This document shows, in pieces, positions 5,154 to 12,213 of a stretch of DNA of 15,052 nucleotides (the stretch's first letter is position 1; each line of letters starts with the position of its first letter). The notes under the pieces are model-generated. The model did no database searches and was not told the origin of the DNA. It saw nothing but the letters and a program-made list of their open reading frames with translations. The position numbers and the translations under genes were made by a program. This DNA is from JAJDAN01 sp046583095 (GTDB lineage: Bacteria > Myxococcota_A > UBA9160 > UBA4427). The stretch is from positions 1 to 15,052 of the forward strand of contig JAYGDB010000156.1 in NCBI GenBank assembly GCA_046583095.1, in the 5' to 3' direction.

Positions 5154-7808
5154 ATGGCTTTCATCCGGCCCGGGGGGTCCCGGATCGTACCGCTGAGTGT
5201 GGCGCTGCTGGGGCTCGCCCTGGTGGCCGGTGGATACTGGTTCTACGCGAGTTTCCTACGTGACCTCCCCGACCTGAACAACATCGCGGACTTCCGCCCC
5301 CCGCTCGCGAGCCGGGTTCTCGACCGCAACGGCACGATAGTCGGCGAGTTCTACAACGAGCGCCGCACCGTCGCGCCACTCCTGACGATCCCCGAACACA
5401 CTCGGCTGGCCTTCGTGGCAGCCGAGGATCAGAACTTCTTCGACCACTCGGGCATCGACTACCGGGCGATCCTGCGAGCCGCCCTGGTGGATCTGCGCGC
5501 CGGCAAGATCAAGGAGGGCGCGAGCACCATTACGATGCAACTCGTCAAGCAGCTTCTGCTCAGTCCCGAGAGGCGGTTCCGGCGCAAGATCCGTGAGATG
5601 ATCCTCGCCCGCCGGATCGAGGCACGCTTCAGCAAGAACGAGATCCTCTACCTGTACCTGAACCAGATCTATTTCGGACACGGAGCCTGGGGAATCGGCG
5701 AGGCTGCGCGCTCCTACTTCGGAAAGAACGTCAGCGAGTTGACGGTGAGCGAGTCCGCGTTGCTCGCTGGCCTGCCCCAACGTCCTTCCGAGTACTCGCC
5801 CTACCGAGACCCTGTCGCGGCCGAGAAGCGACGGAAATCGGTGGTGCGCCGGATGCTCAACATGCGGGTGATCGACCGGGCGGGCGCAGACGAGGCGCTC
5901 GCGGACCTCCCGATCCTCGTGCCGGCCGAGCCGAACCCGAATTTCGTGGCCGCTCGGCACTTCACCGAGGAGATCCGCCGGTATCTGTATGACCGCCTCG
6001 GGGGCGACGCGGTTCTCGAAGGGGGGCTCGTGATCGAGACGACGCTCGACCTCGAGTTGCAGCGGGTGGCGATGACAGCCATCGAGAGCGGACTCGCCGC
6101 TCACGATCACCGCTACGGGTACCGCGGGCACGTACGGCACGTGGAGCCCGAAAACCTCGAGGCGGAGATCTCGATCCTCGCGGAGGCGAACGGGCTGCTC
6201 CCCGAGGTCGGAGAAGAAGAGATCGAACCGGGCTTCGACAGCGAGAACGAGCAGGAAGTCCCGGCGGAGGCAACGACAAACCTCGAAGAGGAAGCGGTCG
6301 CCGACGTTGCGGAAGAGCTCCAGCAACTCGAGATCGGCCCGGTCCTGCCGATCGACGAGCCCCTGCTCGGCGTCGTGACGTCCGTCGACGAGATGACGGA
6401 GATGGCCCGGGTGTCGTTCGCGCCCGGTCTCGAGGCCGAGATCTACCTGGCGGATGTCGCCTGGGCGAGGGAGCCGGATCCGAAGAAGCGTCCGCGACCC
6501 GTCGATCGGATCGGCCGCGTCTTCACCCCGGGCGACGTCGGCCACTTTACGCTGCTCGCGGAGGGAACCTCGAAAGCGGCCTATCCCGAAGAACCCGAGC
6601 CGCCAGCCGATGAGGGCGAATATGAAGTCGTACCCCCGCTGCCGCGCGGCACGCTCTACCAGATCCCGAAGGTCGAAGGGGCGCTCCTCTCGATCGAGAC
6701 GGCGACCGGCGACGTCCTCGCCATGGTCGGAGGCCGCGACTACCACAAGAGCGAGTTCAACCGGGCCACCCAGGCCTTGCGTCAGCCGGGCTCGGCGTTC
6801 AAGCCGTTCATCTACGGCGCAGCGCTGTCCCGCGGCTACACGCCCGTTTCCATCATCCACGATCGCCCGGTCGTCATCGAGGACCGCGACTCGGGCTTCG
6901 TCTGGCGACCGCGTAACTACAGCCGCCACTTCTACGGCCCGCTGCCCGTTCGCAAGGCGCTCGCGAAGTCGGTCAACAACGCCACCGTGCACCTCTTCCG
7001 GGACGTCGGTGTCGACTATGTGATCGATTACGCGCGCCGACTCGGGATCTCGTCCCCGCTGAGTCGCGATCTCACCCTGGCCCTCGGATCGAGCGACGTG
7101 ACCCTGCTCGAACTCACCAGCGCGTACGGGGTCTTCCCGAACGGAGGACGGCGGGTGGTACCGCGCTTCATCAGGAAGGTGACGGACCGGGACGGCCAGG
7201 TGCTGCTCGAGGACATCGCCCTCGGCAATCCGCCGCCGCCGGTCCTGAAGCCCCTCGAAGACCCGAACCAGGCCGAGGAGGAGAAAGCGCTCGTCTACCC
7301 GGACGGCGAGATCCTCCCGACGGATCGGATCATCTCCGAGGCAGAGGCCTTCCTGATGTGCGACCTCCTCAAAGCGGTCGTGCAGGAGGGCACCGGCCGC
7401 GGTGTGAGGCGACTCGCTGGTTACCTCGGCGGCAAGACGGGCACCACCAACGACCAGGCGGATGCGTGGTTCATGGGCTTCTCGCCGGACGTCACGACGG
7501 GCGTGTGGGTCGGCTACGACTCGGTCAAGCTTCTCGGGTGGGGCGAGACGGGCGCCAAGACAGCACTCCCGATCTGGCGCGATTACATGCGGGCCGCACT
7601 CCGGGGCAAGCGGGTTCGCGACTTCGAGGCACCGGACGGCATCGTCTACGAACGCGTCGATCCGGAGACTGGTCTTCTCGCGGACGCCGGCACCTCTGGC
7701 GCATACTTCCAAGCCTTCCTCGAGGCGACGGCGCCGACCGAGTCCTCGAGTAAGCGATCCCGCGTGAGCGACACGCGACGATCGCTTCGCGAAGACGCGT
7801 TCCAATAG
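5154..7808 (+). CDS. mrcA: Penicillin-binding protein 1A, bifunctional transglycosylase/transpeptidase
   Basis: 884 residues. This class A PBP polymerises lipid II into glycan strands and cross-links peptides on the periplasmic face of the inner membrane. Order: one N-terminal membrane anchor (about 11-35); a GT51 glycosyltransferase domain with AAEDQNFFDHSG (catalytic E91), ASTITMQLVKQ and LYLNQIYFGHGAWGI; an OB-like insertion; and a transpeptidase with SAFK (S547), SVN (S606-N608) and KTGT (K761). All active-site residues are present. It is slightly longer than Escherichia coli PBP1A (850). The extra length includes a very acidic stretch at 351-393 (15 Glu and 2 Asp, no basic residue) just before the OB fold. 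The C-terminal 25 residues are Ser/Arg-rich and carry an RNA hairpin in the gene. The start is ATG 5154 with GGAG 5 nt upstream. It is first in an operon with a histidine kinase and a sulfatase-like gene. Confidence 0.95.
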   Translation: MAFIRPGGSRIVPLSVALLGLALVAGGYWFYASFLRDLPDLNNIADFRPPLASRVLDRNGTIVGEFYNERRTVAPLLTIPEHTRLAFVAAEDQNFFDHSGIDYRAILRAALVDLRAGKIKEGASTITMQLVKQLLLSPERRFRRKIREMILARRIEARFSKNEILYLYLNQIYFGHGAWGIGEAARSYFGKNVSELTVSESALLAGLPQRPSEYSPYRDPVAAEKRRKSVVRRMLNMRVIDRAGADEALADLPILVPAEPNPNFVAARHFTEEIRRYLYDRLGGDAVLEGGLVIETTLDLELQRVAMTAIESGLAAHDHRYGYRGHVRHVEPENLEAEISILAEANGLLPEVGEEEIEPGFDSENEQEVPAEATTNLEEEAVADVAEELQQLEIGPVLPIDEPLLGVVTSVDEMTEMARVSFAPGLEAEIYLADVAWAREPDPKKRPRPVDRIGRVFTPGDVGHFTLLAEGTSKAAYPEEPEPPADEGEYEVVPPLPRGTLYQIPKVEGALLSIETATGDVLAMVGGRDYHKSEFNRATQALRQPGSAFKPFIYGAALSRGYTPVSIIHDRPVVIEDRDSGFVWRPRNYSRHFYGPLPVRKALAKSVNNATVHLFRDVGVDYVIDYARRLGISSPLSRDLTLALGSSDVTLLELTSAYGVFPNGGRRVVPRFIRKVTDRDGQVLLEDIALGNPPPPVLKPLEDPNQAEEEKALVYPDGEILPTDRIISEAEAFLMCDLLKAVVQEGTGRGVRRLAGYLGGKTGTTNDQADAWFMGFSPDVTTGVWVGYDSVKLLGWGETGAKTALPIWRDYMRAALRGKRVRDFEAPDGIVYERVDPETGLLADAGTSGAYFQAFLEATAPTESSSKRSRVSDTRRSLREDAFQ
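7752..7787 (+). other. Long interrupted hairpin in the 3' end of the PBP1A gene
   Basis: AAGCGATC (7752-7759) pairs perfectly with GATCGCTT (7780-7787). Inside it CGCGT (7761-7765) pairs with ACGCG (7773-7777), with a 1-nt and a 2-nt bulge between the stems and a 7-nt loop. It ends 18 nt before the PBP1A stop codon and 38 nt before the kinase start. There is no T tract, so it is not a standard terminator. It could be an mRNA-processing or stability element between mrcA and the downstream genes. Confidence 0.5.
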
Positions 7809-7825
7809 GCGAACTGGGGGAATCC

Positions 7826-8629
7826 TTGACCAGGAGCGGAGTCGAGGACACGACGGCATCCGAACATCTCGGAGACGACGATCCCGTCGTCGACTTGTTG
7901 CGAGAACCTGCGTCGGCTGCCGCGCGCCTGGATCGGGTAGAACACGAGATGTTGCGGCTCGCACGTCTCGCCACGATGGGCGACCTGCTGGCGGAGGCCG
8001 TCCACGAAATTCGCAATCCGCTCGTCTCGGTCAAGACCTTCCTGCAGTTGCTGCCGGACAACCTCGACGACCGCGACTTCACTGAAAATTTTCGGCGAAG
8101 CACGCTGGAAGAGGTGAGACGTATCGAGCGGCTGCTCGATTCGATCCTCCAGCAAGCACGGCCGAGGCCCGCACAGGACGAGAAGCACCAGGCGGAGATC
8201 GGGGGTGTCGTGGAGTCCGTCGGCCGGCTGCTCGAGAAGCGAGCCCAAGAGAAGCATCTGCGTCTCGTCGTCGATGTCGGAGCCGACCTGCCCAACGCGG
8301 CAATCGACGAAGACCCGCTTCGACAGATCATTCTCAACCTGATGCTGAACGCTCTCGAGGCGACGCCCGAGAGCGGACGTGTCGCCCTGAGCGTATCCCG
8401 GGATTCGGACTCGCTCGTCCTCACGGTCGATGACGAAGGGCCGGGCGTCCCGGAAGCCGAGCGGTCTCAGCTCTTCGAGCCGTTCTTCTCGACCCGCAGC
8501 GAGCGACCCGTCGGCCTCGGCTTGACGGTGTGTCGGCGACTCATCGATGCGGCGGCGGGAACGATCCACGTCGAGGATGTACCGGGTGAAACGGGAGCAC
8601 GTTTCTGCGTGCGTCTTCCCATCGCGTGA
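7826..8629 (+). CDS. Soluble NtrB-type sensor histidine kinase
   Basis: 267 residues from TTG 7826, which is preceded by a GGGGGA box. There is no signal peptide, membrane span or recognisable PAS/GAF domain. About 45 N-terminal residues lead straight into the dimerisation and phospho-acceptor helix. H-box AEAVHEIRNPLVSVK has H60. The catalytic domain has the N box IILNLMLNALEAT (N171, N175), G1 DDEGPGV (202-208), F box LFEPFFSTR (216-224) and G2 VGLGLTV (229-235). H60 followed by Glu-Ile-Arg-Asn-Pro is the NtrB-like H-box. It should autophosphorylate and donate to a response regulator, probably one of NtrC type. It starts 17 nt after the PBP1A stop, and its own stop overlaps the next start as GTGA, so it is co-transcribed. 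The missing sensor suggests a signal through a protein partner or the short N-terminal segment. A plausible partner is the regulator at 2535-4031. Confidence 0.93.
   Translation: MTRSGVEDTTASEHLGDDDPVVDLLREPASAAARLDRVEHEMLRLARLATMGDLLAEAVHEIRNPLVSVKTFLQLLPDNLDDRDFTENFRRSTLEEVRRIERLLDSILQQARPRPAQDEKHQAEIGGVVESVGRLLEKRAQEKHLRLVVDVGADLPNAAIDEDPLRQIILNLMLNALEATPESGRVALSVSRDSDSLVLTVDDEGPGVPEAERSQLFEPFFSTRSERPVGLGLTVCRRLIDAAAGTIHVEDVPGETGARFCVRLPIA
7874..7891 (+). other. Short perfect hairpin early in the kinase gene
   Basis: GACGACG (7874-7880) and CGTCGTC (7885-7891) enclose a 4-nt ATCC loop, 48 nt into the kinase coding region (codons for Gly-Asp-Asp-Asp-Pro-Val-Val-Asp). It could lower kinase translation or be a by-product of GC-rich Asp/Val codons. 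Confidence 0.3.
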
Positions 8630-10002
8630 AACCAGTCCGGGTCCTGCTGCTCGTCGTTGCGTCACTGGCGTGCGGTGACCCCTCACTTCAGCCGGTCGCG
8701 CCGGGTCCCAATGTCATCCTGATCGTCGTCGACACCCTGCGTGCCGATCATCTCAGCCAGTACGGCCACAGCCGGGATACGAGTTCGGCTCTCTCTCAAT
8801 TGAGCGACGCCTCGGTCCGCTTCGAAGACTGCAGCAGCCCGGCTCCCTGGACCGCGCCCTCGGTGGCTTCACTCTTCACCGGACTCTCGCCGGCGCGCCA
8901 CCAGGTGGATCGCGTCGGCTCCGCGCTGAGTCCCGGGATCGAGACACTGGCGGAATCACTGCAGCGCGCCGGTTGGAATACGGCCGCCTTCACCTTCAAT
9001 CCGCATATCACGAGGCGCGCGCACTTCGATCAGGGCTTCGACGAGTTCGTGAGCTATCGCGGACGGGCGCAACGAGCGCCCGACATTCGGGACATGCTGC
9101 GGGAGGCGTGGCGCTGGATCGCAACCGAGGCGCGCCGGCCCTTCTTTCTCTACCTGCAGCCGATGAACGCGCACGGACCCTACCGGGTGCCCGAAGACGC
9201 CCGCTCACTGCTGCTCGGTCGCCCACCCGTGGAGGGTTTCGAGTTCTTCGGCCCCCTGATGAAAGGGCTCCTCCACGAGGGGCGGATCGAACTCCGAAAG
9301 GAGGTATCTGCCCAGACCCGTCAGAGCCTCGAGGAGCAATACGACACGGCCGTCCGACACACCGCGGGGGAGCTGGCGGCCTTCTTCCATTCACTCGAGT
9401 CGTCGGGCCTGTGGGACTCGAGCCTGGTCGTCCTGACGGCCGACCACGGCGAAGAACTGTTCGACCACGGCGGCTTCTCACACCGCTACTCGCTCCACCG
9501 AGAGGTCGTGCACGTCCCGCTCTTCGTGAAGTTGCCGAGCCCGGGCAGGACGGGCGTGATCCACGAGCCGGTGTCGCTGACCGACCTGCATCCCACGATC
9601 CTCGAACTCCTCGGCCTGGCCGCGGGCGATACGGACGGCCGTTCGCTGGCGCCGTTCCTGACCGACGCACCCGTACCCGAGCTCCTCAGAAACCGACCCC
9701 TCGTCTCGAGTGTGCACAACCCCGGCCGCTGCCAGGCGCGCGCCTTGCGACACGGACGACATCGCCTGCTCGTCATCGAGCGCAACTACGAGGGCCTCGA
9801 GAACGCGAGCTTCCTGTATGACCTCGAGGCGGATCCGGGCGAGACCCGAGATCTCCGCAACCAACGACCCGAGATCTTCGCCCAGCTGCTGAGCGAGTTG
9901 CACGCGATCGAGGACGCGCGTGCCAACCGACCCGAGCCGCGCGTGCGCTACCGCGTGAACCCGGACGAGCGCGCAGCCCTCGAAGCCCTCGGCTATTTCT
10001 AG
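8626..10002 (+). CDS. Sulfatase-like alkaline-phosphatase-superfamily enzyme, probable lipoprotein
   Basis: 458 residues from GTG 8626, overlapping the kinase stop as GTGA. A short hydrophobic leader (5-15) ends in SLAC with C16. This is an imperfect lipobox (Leu at -2 instead of -3), so export is likely and lipidation possible. The core is sulfatase-type: NVILIVVDTLRADHLSQYG (metal ligand D36), a nucleophile region APWTAPSVASLFTGL, LTADHGEE (D273, H274) and SLHREVVHVPLF (H296). The canonical C/S-x-P-S-R formylglycine motif is absent. T76 occupies the nucleophile position and Val replaces Arg, as in phospho-transferring members of the superfamily. It may therefore be a phosphohydrolase or phosphotransferase acting on envelope glycans or lipids rather than a true sulfatase. 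The C-terminal ERAALEALGYF is a common ending of such bacterial proteins. It is the last gene of the mrcA operon and converges on the DUF1329 gene 40 bp away. Confidence 0.85.
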   Translation: MKPVRVLLLVVASLACGDPSLQPVAPGPNVILIVVDTLRADHLSQYGHSRDTSSALSQLSDASVRFEDCSSPAPWTAPSVASLFTGLSPARHQVDRVGSALSPGIETLAESLQRAGWNTAAFTFNPHITRRAHFDQGFDEFVSYRGRAQRAPDIRDMLREAWRWIATEARRPFFLYLQPMNAHGPYRVPEDARSLLLGRPPVEGFEFFGPLMKGLLHEGRIELRKEVSAQTRQSLEEQYDTAVRHTAGELAAFFHSLESSGLWDSSLVVLTADHGEELFDHGGFSHRYSLHREVVHVPLFVKLPSPGRTGVIHEPVSLTDLHPTILELLGLAAGDTDGRSLAPFLTDAPVPELLRNRPLVSSVHNPGRCQARALRHGRHRLLVIERNYEGLENASFLYDLEADPGETRDLRNQRPEIFAQLLSELHAIEDARANRPEPRVRYRVNPDERAALEALGYF

Positions 10003-10042
10003 ACCCGTTGCGCCACTCGCATCCAAGAACTGCAGCGGCCCA

Positions 10043-11512
10043 TCAGTGGCCCTTCGTCAGCCCCTGGACGGATATCTTGTTGCGCTCGTCCTTGCTGCTC
10101 GACGGAGTGGAAGCGGCGTTCCAGGACTCGCGCCGCCATCCCGCCCGCTCTGAGACATTCGCGAAGGCCGCGCCGACGGGGTCGATCACGCGAACGGCGC
10201 GCTCGTCGTCGTCGGGCCAGCGAGCGTAGTCATCGCGATCTTCGCTGAAGCGACCGACGTACATGCCCACGTCTACGGTCTCACCCCGCTTGTCCCAACT
10301 CTGGTAGTAGAGAGGCGCCAGGGTCTGCACGTCGAAGTGCATCACCGTGCGAGCGAGTCGTTCTCGCTCCTCGTCCGGCGCCTTGTACTTGGCCTCCAGG
10401 ACGACGGCGCGGCGCAGATCCCAGCGATCGCTCGCGAACGAAACGCCCCAGACGCCAAAGTCACGGCCCTTCTCTTGCGGGTACATCGGGTTCGTGGAAT
10501 TGATCGGGGTGAGCACGTCCTGTACGCCGATGACCTTCCAGTCCGCACGCAGGGGCCGGATCTCGAGCCCCTCCCAGCCGCTCCGCTTCGGCGTGACAGC
10601 GTCGGGACGGCTGGAGGCGGCACCGCCGGCGTCTGCACCGTCCGCGAAACCGCCGATGGTGCTGACCCCGACGCTGAACGACGGCAGATACAGACCCTCG
10701 ACATAGGCGGCCGACATGCGACGCACCCGGCGAGCGGCGGCGAGGTAGGCGTGGAGATCGTCGGTGCGGCCTTCGTTCGTCGCGCTCTCCACATCGCGGA
10801 ACTGTCGCCAGGCATGACCGCGCGCGTTGAACGGCTCGGTCATCTTGCCACCGGCGACCCACCAGATCGACTTCTTACCCTTCGCCCGATACCCCTGGCT
10901 GGCACGATCCGCGCGGTACGCGATCTGCGCCTTGTAGATGTGTCCGATGAAGGGTTCGGCCCGGCCGTACGCGCCCACGATGTCGGAGACACGGAAGTCC
11001 GCCTCGAAGCCCGCGCCCTGGTAGCGGTGCTCGTAGTTCCACGCCCACCGGAGTCCCGCCAGCGCATCGCCGCGATCGATCATGGACGGCGGAAACGGAA
11101 GTCCCGCCGTGTAGTTCTCGATTCCGCCATTCGGGAGCAGCTTCGCCTGCCCTGCGAACTTCTCCGTCGCTTCCGCGAAAAACGCAGGCGGCGAGTAGTC
11201 GGCGAAGCAAGCCCCCACCTCGAGCCGCATGCCCTCGAAGAAGAACTGGTCGCGGTTCTCCCACAGAAGAGAGGGGATGAACTCACGCAGCAACGAGAGC
11301 TGCTCGGCACCGATCACGTCGCCGGTCTTGAAGGGGAACGGCGGCGCATCGATGAGCGCCGTCTCGGAGCTCGGATCGGGCTGGCAGGCGTTGGGCGCCG
11401 GGAGCCTCCAGGTGTCGTCCGCCGAGGCGGCGGGCGCGCTGAAAGCAGTCGCAGCGACGCAAGCGGCGGCCGCGCAGGCGAGGCAACCCGGCATCGCGAG
11501 GGGGCTTCTCAC
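10043..11512 (-). CDS. DUF1329 family exported protein
   Basis: 489 residues from GTG 11512. The start is supported by GGGGAG 7 nt upstream and by its 4-bp GTGA overlap with the hydrolase stop. An Ala-rich signal peptide with one Arg ends in ASA (cleavage after about residue 31). The mature protein matches the DUF1329 family: GDVIGAEQLSLLREFIPSL, WENRDQFFFEGMRLEVG, LPFPPSMIDRGDALAGLRWAWNY, and later WEGLEIRPL and VVLEAKYKAP. It is a periplasmic or outer-membrane-associated beta-rich protein. In other proteobacteria DUF1329 genes often sit with DUF1302 porin-like genes and RND exporters in clusters for hydrophobic compounds, but no such partner is present here. The biochemical function is unknown. 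The gene is translated together with the upstream alpha/beta hydrolase. Confidence 0.85.
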   Translation of the reverse strand: MRSPLAMPGCLACAAAACVAATAFSAPAASADDTWRLPAPNACQPDPSSETALIDAPPFPFKTGDVIGAEQLSLLREFIPSLLWENRDQFFFEGMRLEVGACFADYSPPAFFAEATEKFAGQAKLLPNGGIENYTAGLPFPPSMIDRGDALAGLRWAWNYEHRYQGAGFEADFRVSDIVGAYGRAEPFIGHIYKAQIAYRADRASQGYRAKGKKSIWWVAGGKMTEPFNARGHAWRQFRDVESATNEGRTDDLHAYLAAARRVRRMSAAYVEGLYLPSFSVGVSTIGGFADGADAGGAASSRPDAVTPKRSGWEGLEIRPLRADWKVIGVQDVLTPINSTNPMYPQEKGRDFGVWGVSFASDRWDLRRAVVLEAKYKAPDEERERLARTVMHFDVQTLAPLYYQSWDKRGETVDVGMYVGRFSEDRDDYARWPDDDERAVRVIDPVGAAFANVSERAGWRRESWNAASTPSSSKDERNKISVQGLTKGH

Positions 11513-12165
11513 GGCGATTCTCCCCGTACCAGAAAGGACCGGGCAATTCGTCCCACGTCTGGGCATGCGGTCATGAAGAAGTGGTCGCATTCGGGGAGGA
11601 CCTCGAGCCGACCGCTCGGCAGCGCCTCGAGGAGCGTTTCGACGTCGCCCCGTGGCGCAAACTCGTCCCGGTCGCCAACCATCACGTCGACGGCTCCAGG
11701 AAAACTCCCGAGCATCTCCGGATCGATCATGACAGGCGGCGGGGCCACGAGCAGCAAGCGCTGCACGCGTGGGCGTCCAATGGACGCACTTACCGCAGCC
11801 GCAGCACCGAACGAGTAGCCGCACGCAATGATCGGTCCCTCGACAGTCTCCTCGATCCAGTCGAGAGCCGCCGCATAGTCGGCCACTCCGGCGGCGAGAT
11901 CCCCGCTCACCTCGCCAGCACTGGCACCGACCCCGCGCCAGTTGAAGCGCAGTGATTCGAGATGGGCGTGCTCGCAAGCATGGGCGATCTCGGTGACGAC
12001 CGGAGAGTCCATGCTGCCTCCGTAGAGCGGGTGCGGAGGAGCGATCACCGCCCCGCCCAGCGGGTCCTCCCGGGCCGGGACGTGGAGCCCCTCGAGTGCC
12101 AGGCTCGGATCGGGGCCTTCGGGCAGCGCGATCGTGGCGGGTCGTTCGAACACTCGCGGGGCCAT
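11509..12165 (-). CDS. Alpha/beta hydrolase (COG2945-like)
   Basis: 218 residues. It is a small cytosolic serine hydrolase with an alpha/beta fold and no signal peptide. Visible features are APPHPLYGGSMDSPVV (42-57), the oxyanion-side HPHPLYGGSM-like signature of the COG2945 group, LRFNWRGVGASAGE (72-85), nucleophile elbow GYSFG with S118 (116-120), an acid in VGDRDEF (D165 or D167) and base H195 in ECDHFF. The triad looks complete. These proteins are probably esterases or dienelactone-hydrolase-like enzymes of unknown substrate. The start is ATG 12165, which lacks a good ribosome binding site; a TAACGT -10-like hexamer lies 6 nt upstream, so a leaderless start is possible. It is divergent from the Nudix gene (48 bp between) and coupled to the DUF1329 gene downstream by GTGA. 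Confidence 0.88.
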   Translation of the reverse strand: MAPRVFERPATIALPEGPDPSLALEGLHVPAREDPLGGAVIAPPHPLYGGSMDSPVVTEIAHACEHAHLESLRFNWRGVGASAGEVSGDLAAGVADYAAALDWIEETVEGPIIACGYSFGAAAAVSASIGRPRVQRLLLVAPPPVMIDPEMLGSFPGAVDVMVGDRDEFAPRGDVETLLEALPSGRLEVLPECDHFFMTACPDVGRIARSFLVRGESP

Positions 12166-12213
12166 CGGGAGACGTTAGCCTGCTACCCTGCCGCCCCCTA
12201 ACCGGGAGACATC
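12166..12213. promoter_or_regulatory. 48-bp divergent region between hydrolase and Nudix genes
   Basis: The region contains CGGGAGAC twice as a direct repeat (12166-12173, 12203-12210) and an inverted pair GTTAG (12174-12178) and CTAAC (12198-12202) just inside the repeats. The right-hand CGGGAGAC contains the Shine-Dalgarno box of the Nudix gene. It must hold at least part of both promoters, because the two genes run outward from it. Confidence 0.35.

Noticed and set aside
5256..7964. A roughly 900-codon open frame antisense to the entire PBP1A gene
   Set aside because: Its translation is Arg/Asp/Val/Leu-rich without recognisable motifs, and it lies opposite a gene with every PBP1A catalytic motif. 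Such frames arise from GC-biased third positions.
8818..8868. Formylglycine sulfatase motif around C69-S-S-P
   Set aside because: A Cys and Pro are present, but alignment of the following A-S-L-F-T-G with the canonical R-A-S-L-L-T-G places T76, not C69, at the nucleophile position, and the required Arg is missing.
10337..11818. A roughly 490-codon plus-strand open frame opposite the DUF1329 and hydrolase genes
   Set aside because: It has no motifs and an Arg/Glu/His-rich composition, and the opposite strand codes for proteins with a signal peptide, a GYSFG elbow and a GTGA coupling.
11513..11977. 155-residue N-terminal extension of the DUF1329 protein
   Set aside because: The extra part is Arg/Gly-rich, overlaps the hydrolase gene out of frame and would bury the signal peptide. 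GTG 11512 with GGGGAG explains the gene better.
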